Under the pieces are notes generated by a model, which was not told the origin of the DNA, ran no database searches, and worked only from the letters and a program-made list of their open reading frames with translations. Below are positions 36,489-42,969 of a stretch of DNA of 64,000 bases, piece after piece. The position numbers were made by a program, and so were the translations under genes. Every line of letters starts with the position of its first letter. The stretch's first letter is position 1. Source of the stretch: JANWXD01 sp037446115 (GTDB lineage: Bacteria > Acidobacteriota > Terriglobia > Bryobacterales > Bryobacteraceae); NCBI GenBank assembly GCA_037446115.1, contig JBBIJF010000007.1:1-64000 (forward strand), written 5' to 3'.

Positions 36489-36898
36489 CAGCCGAGCGCC
36501 ACACCGGGGCCATGCACTCGCTCGTGGAAGAGGGTGTTCGTTGTTTCAACGAAGGTCAGTTCTTCGCGGCTCACGAGGTTTGGGAGGAAGTCTGGACGCC
36601 GGCGCGCGGACCCGAGCGGTTGTTCCTGCAAGCCCTCATACACGTCGCAGTGGGGTTTCACCACGCGCAGCGGCGCAACCCGGAAGGAGCTCGGCGGCAG
36701 TTGCGCAAAGGACTCAAGAAACTGGCCGGCTACCTTCCCCAGGCCGGCGGCATTCGCACGCTTGCTCTTTACCGCGACACACTTGCCTGCCTGGAACGGT
36801 TGGAGCGCGGAGAGGCTTTGTCCCGCTTCCCCGTCATCGCTTTTTCGGAACGAAGGCAATCGCCCGGGACGGACTGCCACTCTGATCCGCCACTTTGA
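36485..36898 (+). CDS. DUF309 family protein
   Basis: This protein has the DUF309 helical domain with the characteristic FNEGQFFAAHEVWEEVW and LQALIHVAVGFHHAQR. Members are small bacterial proteins of unknown role. The start is uncertain: TTG 36485 gives a TTGA overlap with the MerR stop, as seen for the kinase-TPR pair; ATG 36512 fits the family length better but lacks a clear ribosome-binding site. The 3' end overlaps the convergent cyclase gene by 65 bp. Confidence 0.75.
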   Translation: MTAERHTGAMHSLVEEGVRCFNEGQFFAAHEVWEEVWTPARGPERLFLQALIHVAVGFHHAQRRNPEGARRQLRKGLKKLAGYLPQAGGIRTLALYRDTLACLERLERGEALSRFPVIAFSERRQSPGTDCHSDPPL

Positions 36899-37763
36899 GA
36901 GGCAGGGCGAGGTAAAACGCGCCGCGCGCCGGGAGGCGGCCGAGTCCTGTCAGCATCTCCTCCCAGCTCATGCCGTGGCGCAGGCCCGCCAGGTGAACGG
37001 CCTGACCTCCCTCCGCCGGCCCCATACTCGGCCCGTCTGTTCCGAGGTGGCGGACGCCTTTTTTGTGCAAGTACTCGATCACGTCCGGGGACGGCGCAGG
37101 CCAGCCGGGCGCGCTCCTGGTCACCAGGACGTGAAACGTGAGGCGCAGGCCTTCCGGAAGCGGCTTGTAGTACTTGTCGGTGTAGCCGCTGTAAAACAAC
37201 ACGACCTCGCCGGGAAGGATCGGGCCGTGACGCTTCTCCCAGTCCTCGATGGTCGCCAGCGAGATTACGGAGCTTTTTCCGTTCTCGGCGCGGTCCACTT
37301 GTGCGGTTACGTCAATCACCGCTGCCGGTCCCATCATGTTGCTCAACGGGTACTTGTCTCCCGTCAGCAGACCCATGGGGCCGGCGTGCGGCAAGCCGCT
37401 TCCGGGCGGCGGAACAAAGTGGGCGGGGAAATCTGTCTGCGTTCCGGTGTGCTCATCAATGACATAGCGCTGGCCGTAGTAGGGCCCGTCGCTCGGGATG
37501 TGGACGACGCCGTAAGGGTTTTTCACCGGGGCGAACCAGTTGTAGGTCCAGCGTTGAAACGGCGGGTTCGCGCCCCAGTGAGCCGGCATGGTTTCGCTCA
37601 CCAGCACGGACAGATCCACGACATCGTAGTCGGAAAAGAGCGCTGCGGGTGAAGGCGCCGCTGCGCCGGCAGGTTGGTCGCCGGGCGAACGACCCTGCTC
37701 ACGCGCGCAACCCGCAAGCATGGCGGCGAGGCACAACAACGCGCTGGAGTAAATCCGGGACAT
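36834..37763 (-). CDS. cyclase-family lipoprotein (kynurenine-formamidase-like)
   Basis: A 309-residue protein with a lipoprotein signal (SSALLCLAAMLAGC). The cyclase domain has the metal-site block HTGTQTDFPAHFVPP, close to the family HxGTHxDxPxH signature, and later HLGTDGPSMGP. The usual third-position histidine of HxGTHxD is Q here (HTGTQTD). Family members hydrolyse amides or cyclise substrates; here it would be a periplasmic or surface hydrolase. ATG 37763 is preferred over ATG 37772 because of a GAGG ribosome-binding site. Confidence 0.8.
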   Translation of the reverse strand: MSRIYSSALLCLAAMLAGCAREQGRSPGDQPAGAAAPSPAALFSDYDVVDLSVLVSETMPAHWGANPPFQRWTYNWFAPVKNPYGVVHIPSDGPYYGQRYVIDEHTGTQTDFPAHFVPPPGSGLPHAGPMGLLTGDKYPLSNMMGPAAVIDVTAQVDRAENGKSSVISLATIEDWEKRHGPILPGEVVLFYSGYTDKYYKPLPEGLRLTFHVLVTRSAPGWPAPSPDVIEYLHKKGVRHLGTDGPSMGPAEGGQAVHLAGLRHGMSWEEMLTGLGRLPARGAFYLALPLKVADQSGSPSRAIAFVPKKR

Positions 37764-37837
37764 GGGCCTCATCTTACCAGCGGAGCAATCCTGCCGGAAG
37801 CGAGGGTGTGCACGGAAATGGGAAACGCTCGTGCGAA

Positions 37838-39697
37838 CTAACTGAGGCGGGTCCGGAGCAGCCGCGACGAATTGGCCAGGATGGCCACGTCCGGAAGAGA
37901 CTGCGCTGCGGCCGCCAGCGTAGGCGGCAGCAAGCCGAGTGCGGCCAAAGACAGGCCCGCCAGATTGTAGGCGCCGGTGAACAGCAGATTGCCGCGAACC
38001 ACGCGCAACGTGCGCCGCGCCAGCGCAAAGAGTCCCGGGACCAAGGACCAATCATCTCCGAGGATTGCGGCGTGGGCGGCTTCGACGGCCACCGGCGAAC
38101 CGGCCGCGCCCATCGCGATTCCCACGTCGGCTTGAGCCAGCGCCGGAGCGTCGTTAACACCGTCACCGATCATCACCACCGTGCGGCCGGCGGACTGATA
38201 TTCGCGCACCGCGGCGATCTTGTCCTCCGGGAGCAGGCCTGCACGTACGGGTAAGTTCAGGGAGCGGGCCACGGGGAGGGCGGCACTGGGGTGATCCCCC
38301 GTGATCAGTTCGATGTGCCTCAGTCCCATCTTCCGCAGGCGGGCCAATGCAGGGGCCACGTCAGGCCGGAGCGTGTCTGCTGCGGCGAGCAATCCCGCCG
38401 CCTTTCCATCGGAGCAAACGAACAGCACCGTTTTCCCTTCGGATTCGAGCCGGGCGGCCAACTCTTCACAACCGCCCGCGACGAGCCTGCGGTTTCCCAC
38501 CGCGACCAGGCGTTGCCCGACCACCGCCCGGACGCCCACGCCGGGCAGAGCCTCGAATCGCTCCGGCTCGGGGATTTCCAGTCCCTGCTCGCGGGCCACG
38601 CGACGCACCGCTTCGGCCAGGGGATGCTCGGAGTAACGCTCCGCCGAGGCGGCCAGGCGGAGCAACTCGGCGGGGCTGGCGCCGTTGAGCGGCACGACAT
38701 CCGTGATCCGCGGGCGCCCGAGGGTGAGAGTTCCCGTCTTATCAATCAGGACGACATCGGCGCGTGCGAGCAGTTCCAGGTACCTTCCGCCTTTGACCAG
38801 CAGCCCCCGGCGTGCAGCGGCGCCGATGGCGGCCAGCATCGCCACCGGCGTAGCCAGGGCGAACGAACAGGAGCAGGCAACCACGAGCACAGCGATGGCG
38901 GCCATGAGGTCACGCCGGAAGAGCAACGTTAAGGCGGCCACCGCGAGCACCACGGGGAGGTAGCGCGCCGAGAAGCGGTCCGCCGTACGCTCGACGTCTC
39001 CCTTGCGCGCCTCGGCCTGCTCCACCAGCTCGAGGATGCGGCCGAAGACGGTGCCGGAGCCCGCGCGCTCGGCCCGGACGCGCAGCATCCCCGAGTGGGC
39101 GTAGCTTGCGGCAAAGACCTTCGTCCCCGGACCTGCTTCGACCGGCATGGACTCACCGGTAATGGCGCTTTGATCCACCCAGGCATGGCCTCCGATCACC
39201 TCTCCATCCACGGGGATGGCCTCGCCCGGGCGCACGATCACCACCGTAGCCGGCTCGACGCCGTCGGCCGGAACCTCCGTCTCGGCGCCGTCGCGCTCGA
39301 TGCGCGCTTTGCGAGGCGCCATGGATGCAAGTTCGCCGATTGCCCGCCTGGCCTGACGTGTCGTAAAGCGCTCGATGGCATCGCCCGCGCGCATGAAGAA
39401 GACCACGATCAGGGCCGTAGGCCACTCGCCGGCGATCAGCGCCGCCAGCGCGCCGGTTGTCATGAGAGTGTGGGAAGTAATTCTCCTGCGGGCCGCGGCC
39501 CGGACGACGTTCCGGAAGACGGGATATCCCGCCGCGGGCACCAGGATCCAGCCTGTGAGGGCAGGGAGGCGGCTGTTGAGGAGTGCAAACCAGCCGAGCC
39601 ACTCGGCCGCGACGAGGACGGCCAGCAGGCCGGCAAACAGCACGCCCAAAACAAGCGTCCTGCGAGAAAGCGTGCCGTCTTGCACACTCAGAGACAT
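37838..39697 (-). CDS. P1B-type heavy-metal ATPase with CSC in place of CPC
   Basis: A 619-residue metal-transporting ATPase with TGES, the phosphorylated D319 in DKTGT, SEHPLA (the P1B histidine-proline motif) and GDGVNDAPALA. It lacks an N-terminal metal-binding HMA domain. The membrane metal motif reads C275-S276-C277 instead of the canonical C-P-C; the codons TGC TCC TGT are clear. Proline at this position is nearly universal. Metal specificity is therefore uncertain. It lies four bases downstream of the HTH-TPR gene, so they form an operon. Confidence 0.88.
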   Translation of the reverse strand: MSLSVQDGTLSRRTLVLGVLFAGLLAVLVAAEWLGWFALLNSRLPALTGWILVPAAGYPVFRNVVRAAARRRITSHTLMTTGALAALIAGEWPTALIVVFFMRAGDAIERFTTRQARRAIGELASMAPRKARIERDGAETEVPADGVEPATVVIVRPGEAIPVDGEVIGGHAWVDQSAITGESMPVEAGPGTKVFAASYAHSGMLRVRAERAGSGTVFGRILELVEQAEARKGDVERTADRFSARYLPVVLAVAALTLLFRRDLMAAIAVLVVACSCSFALATPVAMLAAIGAAARRGLLVKGGRYLELLARADVVLIDKTGTLTLGRPRITDVVPLNGASPAELLRLAASAERYSEHPLAEAVRRVAREQGLEIPEPERFEALPGVGVRAVVGQRLVAVGNRRLVAGGCEELAARLESEGKTVLFVCSDGKAAGLLAAADTLRPDVAPALARLRKMGLRHIELITGDHPSAALPVARSLNLPVRAGLLPEDKIAAVREYQSAGRTVVMIGDGVNDAPALAQADVGIAMGAAGSPVAVEAAHAAILGDDWSLVPGLFALARRTLRVVRGNLLFTGAYNLAGLSLAALGLLPPTLAAAAQSLPDVAILANSSRLLRTRLS

Positions 39698-39701
39698 TCC
39701 G

Positions 39702-40643
39702 TCAGGTGACGCTGCCGGCTCCGGGGCCCCGCCCTGGAGGTTCGTATCCCTTCACGAGCGTAACGCGGCGGAGCTTTTCGAGCTCTTGGCGCGCAATCGC
39801 CGCCCACGGACTGTCGGGATCCAGCTTGAGATATGCCTTCCAATGGCGGACGGCGCGCATGATTTGGCCGGCGGTCTGGTACAGCAGGGCCAGGTTGTAG
39901 TGAGCATCCGCGTATCGCGGGTTCAGCCGGAGCGCCATCAAGTAGTGGGCGAGCGCTTTCGGCCGGTCCTGCCGTTCGTCGTAAAGGTTGCCCAGGTTGA
40001 AATGTGCGAGCGCATAGCCGGGATCTACGGCGAGGGCCTGTTTGTAATACCGCTCCGCCTCATCCCAAGCCTTCAAGTGGAAATAGACCGTGCCCAGGTT
40101 CACCATGGCGCCGACGGAGGCGGGATCGAGTTCGATCGCGGTCTTGTAGGCGGCAATGACGGCATCGGGCGGAGCGCCGCTTTGTTCCAGTTGCAGTGCC
40201 TTCTCGAACCAGAGGCCGGCCTCGAGACGGCGCTTGTCCGGCGCGCTTGGCTCCGTCCGCGCCGGGAACGAAGCCAGCTTGCTGAGTTCCGTACGGTCAA
40301 AATCGAGCAGTAGTTGCCCGGTGACCGGCTCCATCTTGCTCGGACCCGCCTGCACCGTGATCTTACGCCCCTCGACGAAGATGCGGAGCTCGCGCAGGGG
40401 ATCGTGCACATCGCGCAACTTCTCCCGCACGGCGGCCAGCACGCGGCGGATGCGGCTCGGGCGGATGCGCTGCTGGCGGAGGCGAATCAGGGTCCGCAGG
40501 GCGATCAAGTCCGGAAACGTGAAGGTGTCCGCCGCCCGAATCAGGTTCTGCCGCTGCCATGAGCGAAGCTGACGCCCCGAGACACCCAGCACGCGGCAGA
40601 CCTGCGGCAGCGTGTACGTTTCCGCATCGCTCGAGCCGCGCAC
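39702..40643 (-). CDS. MerR-like HTH regulator fused to TPR repeats
   Basis: The 313-residue protein begins (GTG start) with a MerR-like winged helix (TYTLPQVCRVLGVSGRQLRSWQ, RVL...FTFPDLIALRTL) and a linker helix. From about residue 135 it has at least four TPRs (VGAMVNLGTVYFHLKAWDEA, ALAHFNLGNLYDERQDRPKA, ADAHYNLALLYQTAGQ). No metal-binding cysteines of MerR type are seen. It may regulate the ATPase gene that follows after four bases. The region upstream (40644-40779) holds the divergent ECF promoter. Confidence 0.8.
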   Translation of the reverse strand: MRGSSDAETYTLPQVCRVLGVSGRQLRSWQRQNLIRAADTFTFPDLIALRTLIRLRQQRIRPSRIRRVLAAVREKLRDVHDPLRELRIFVEGRKITVQAGPSKMEPVTGQLLLDFDRTELSKLASFPARTEPSAPDKRRLEAGLWFEKALQLEQSGAPPDAVIAAYKTAIELDPASVGAMVNLGTVYFHLKAWDEAERYYKQALAVDPGYALAHFNLGNLYDERQDRPKALAHYLMALRLNPRYADAHYNLALLYQTAGQIMRAVRHWKAYLKLDPDSPWAAIARQELEKLRRVTLVKGYEPPGRGPGAGSVT

Positions 40644-40726
40644 GGCTCAGATTGTAGCATGCGCGAAAACCAGGTCTGTTCTGCGGTAGTTGCGAAGGGC
40701 GTAACGTTTTGGCGCGTGCAGAATCG

Positions 40727-40755
40727 TTGCGACCGGCGGGAAGGGAGAGTATACT
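40727..40755 (+). promoter_or_regulatory. sigma-70 promoter of the ECF-CHAT operon
   Basis: TTGCGA (40727-40732) and TATACT (40750-40755) are 17 bp apart. The predicted start, near 40762, lies about 18 nt before the TTG of the sigma gene. The operon therefore appears to have at least one housekeeping promoter. Confidence 0.6.
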
Positions 40756-40779
40756 GAACCCAAGTTCTATCGGCGGCTC

Positions 40780-41340
40780 TTGAACTTTCACGAGTTCACA
40801 GCGGACTATATCAAGCGGCTGGCGGAGGGGGATCCCTTCGTGGCCGAGCACTTTCGCGCCTATTTTTGGAAGCTGCTGGTTGTGAAGCTGGGCCGCCGGG
40901 GCAGACCCACGGAGTTCATCGAAGACGTGGCGCAGGAGACGTTCCGGCGCGTGATCGCCTTGCTGCGCAGCGGCCGCGAAATCGAGCACCCGGAACGGTT
41001 CGGCGCGTTCGTGCACGCCGTTGCGGTGAACGTGGAGCGCGAGTTGTCCCGGCCGGAGCATCGCTATGTTCGGATAGACGGAACCGATTTCACGGACGCG
41101 CGGATCGATCTGGATTCCGAGCTGGTCACCGAGCAACGAAAGCGCCAGGTGCGGGCGGTGCTGGACGAACTCCCCGAGCGCGACCGGCGAGTGCTGGAGT
41201 TGCGATACCTTCACGACTGGTCCTTGGAACGAATCTGCCGTGAGGTGGGCGTGGATGCTTCCTACGTGCGTGTTCTGCTGCACCGGGCGCGCAACCGGTT
41301 CCGAGAGAAGATGGGAAACAACTGGGCGGCCCACGCGTGA
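40780..41340 (+). CDS. ECF RNA polymerase sigma factor
   Basis: The 186-residue protein has ECF sigma region 2 (RAYFWKLLVVKLGRRG, FIEDVAQETFRRVIALL) and region 4 (LPERDRRVLELRYLHDWSLERICREVGVD, then YVRVLLHRARNRFREKM). It starts at TTG 40780, consistent with low basal expression. The following gene encodes a zinc-finger anti-sigma-like protein, the usual pairing. Confidence 0.92.
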   Translation: MNFHEFTADYIKRLAEGDPFVAEHFRAYFWKLLVVKLGRRGRPTEFIEDVAQETFRRVIALLRSGREIEHPERFGAFVHAVAVNVERELSRPEHRYVRIDGTDFTDARIDLDSELVTEQRKRQVRAVLDELPERDRRVLELRYLHDWSLERICREVGVDASYVRVLLHRARNRFREKMGNNWAAHA

Positions 41341-41410
41341 GCCCGAGATTGGCCTGGGCCGTGAAACGTATGGCCGGAAAGATTCACGATACTAATGAGG
41401 GTGGAGCGCC

Positions 41411-42082
41411 ATGGATCACGCGGAAGCAGAGCAGAGCCAAGCGGTGGAGCGGTATCTGCTGGGAGAGCTGACCGGGCCGGAGCGGGAGGCTTTTGAAGAG
41501 CATTACTTCGCCTGCCCCAAATGCGCTCAGGAGGTACTGGCCGGAGAAACGCTGGGGGCGAATGTGCGTGCCGTGCATGCCGGGCGAGCTACCGCGGACC
41601 TGCGGATCCCCCGGCCCGGGCGGCTGGCGTGGCTGAGCACGCCACCTCCAAAGGTAGCCTGGGCGGCGGCGGCCCTGTTTGCCGTGGTCGCGGGCTACCA
41701 AGGTCTCGTCGTCACGCCCCGGATGGAGACACAACTCAGCGAGCTGGCTTCGCCGCAGCCGGTAGCGCGACACGTGTTGCGCCCGCTCACCCGTGCAGGC
41801 GAGATGATCCGGATCGCCGCGCAACCCCGTGGTTTCGTAACCTTGGCTCTGCCTCTGGACGTCCTGCCGGATTTCGAGCGCCTGGCCGTCGAAGTGCGTG
41901 ATCGTGGCGGCACGACGGTGGCGCGAATCGAGACCGCGGTTCCCCGCCGCCCCGGTGAGCCTCTGGAGGTGTTGATGCCCGCCCGGAGATTGCCCCCCGG
42001 CGCCTACACCGTCGTGGTCTCCGGCTGGCGGGGCGGCGAGCGCACCGAGGTCGGAACTTACCCCTTCACGGTGGAGCCGTAG
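41411..42082 (+). CDS. membrane anti-sigma factor with zf-HC2 motif
   Basis: The 223-residue protein has H31-xxx-C35-xx-C38 (HYFACPKC), the zinc-binding anti-sigma (ZAS) motif. A predicted transmembrane helix (AWAAAALFAVVAGYQGLVV, about 83-101) and a C-terminal beta-rich domain follow, the latter probably outside the cytoplasm. It should hold the sigma factor of the gene before it. The C-terminal part resembles an Ig-like or beta-sandwich domain. Confidence 0.83.
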   Translation: MDHAEAEQSQAVERYLLGELTGPEREAFEEHYFACPKCAQEVLAGETLGANVRAVHAGRATADLRIPRPGRLAWLSTPPPKVAWAAAALFAVVAGYQGLVVTPRMETQLSELASPQPVARHVLRPLTRAGEMIRIAAQPRGFVTLALPLDVLPDFERLAVEVRDRGGTTVARIETAVPRRPGEPLEVLMPARRLPPGAYTVVVSGWRGGERTEVGTYPFTVEP

Positions 42083-42091
42083 AGGATCGCG

Positions 42092-42907
42092 ATGCCCCGA
42101 ACCTTCCACTTCAACGCACAGGCGGTCGCAGTGGCAGCACAGGTTGAGGAACCGGCGAAGCTCGGCGGCGTGTGGGCCGCTGTTTCCCTTCCGATCCTCG
42201 GGGGAAGCGATACACGCAGTGAAGGTCGTTTCACGCACGCCCCGCTTCTCTCGTTTGACTCCGCCACCGCCGCGGTGGAGGGGCGTAGTTCGGGCACGGT
42301 GCACACCACGCGGACGGAGGTCAGCGTTGTGGGGTTGAACGTGCTCGACGTGATCCGCGGCGACGTGCACATTGTCATGAAGATGAGCTACGACGCGGAT
42401 CAGGACGAGTACGAAGTGGAGTTCGCCCCCGAAAGGCCGTTCGCCAAACTCGTCGTGCCCGGAGTTGACACCGGGGCAATCACGTTCAACGGCAAGCGGT
42501 ACCGTGAAGCCGCGAAAGCGGACCGCGGTTCGGGAGCGAGGGGGGCTGGGCTTGCTCCCGATCCGGAGTCCTGCCTGCTGCGCTGCTCCCGTAGTTTCGA
42601 CCCCGTGATGCAGGCTGTGCGGACAAGCGCCCGCACCAGGCATCAGGTGCACCCTCACGGAGTCGTCCTCACTTCGCTGGTCGAGCCGGAGACCGCATTC
42701 CAGTGGGATGCTTCCCAAAGCCGCTTCGGGTTCATCACGGTGAACGGTTTGGGGCGTGTGTACTTTTTGGAATGGGCGATTGAGCCGTACCGCCAGTCGC
42801 TAACCGCCCTCCGCATCGTGTTGGACGATCCCGCCCACCCCTACAAGGGGGAGATCGTCGTGGCGGATCCGGAAGAAAACGGCCGCCCCGCCCCCGGTAC
42901 ATCGTAA
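42092..42907 (+). CDS. protein of unknown function between anti-sigma and CHAT genes
   Basis: This 271-residue protein has no recognised domain. It has a beta-rich N-terminal half (VWAAVSLPILGGS, GDVHIVMKMSYDADQDEYEVEF) and two cysteines close together (ESCLLRC, about 168-172). It has no signal peptide or transmembrane segment. Position 9 bp after the anti-sigma gene and 62 bp before the TPR-CHAT gene suggests a functional link, for example as a substrate or partner of the CHAT protease. Confidence 0.65.
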   Translation: MPRTFHFNAQAVAVAAQVEEPAKLGGVWAAVSLPILGGSDTRSEGRFTHAPLLSFDSATAAVEGRSSGTVHTTRTEVSVVGLNVLDVIRGDVHIVMKMSYDADQDEYEVEFAPERPFAKLVVPGVDTGAITFNGKRYREAAKADRGSGARGAGLAPDPESCLLRCSRSFDPVMQAVRTSARTRHQVHPHGVVLTSLVEPETAFQWDASQSRFGFITVNGLGRVYFLEWAIEPYRQSLTALRIVLDDPAHPYKGEIVVADPEENGRPAPGTS

Positions 42908-42969
42908 GAGACTTTCAGAGCACGCCGCAAGGCCGGTCGGTTCCAGATGCCCCCGTCTATGATGAGATC

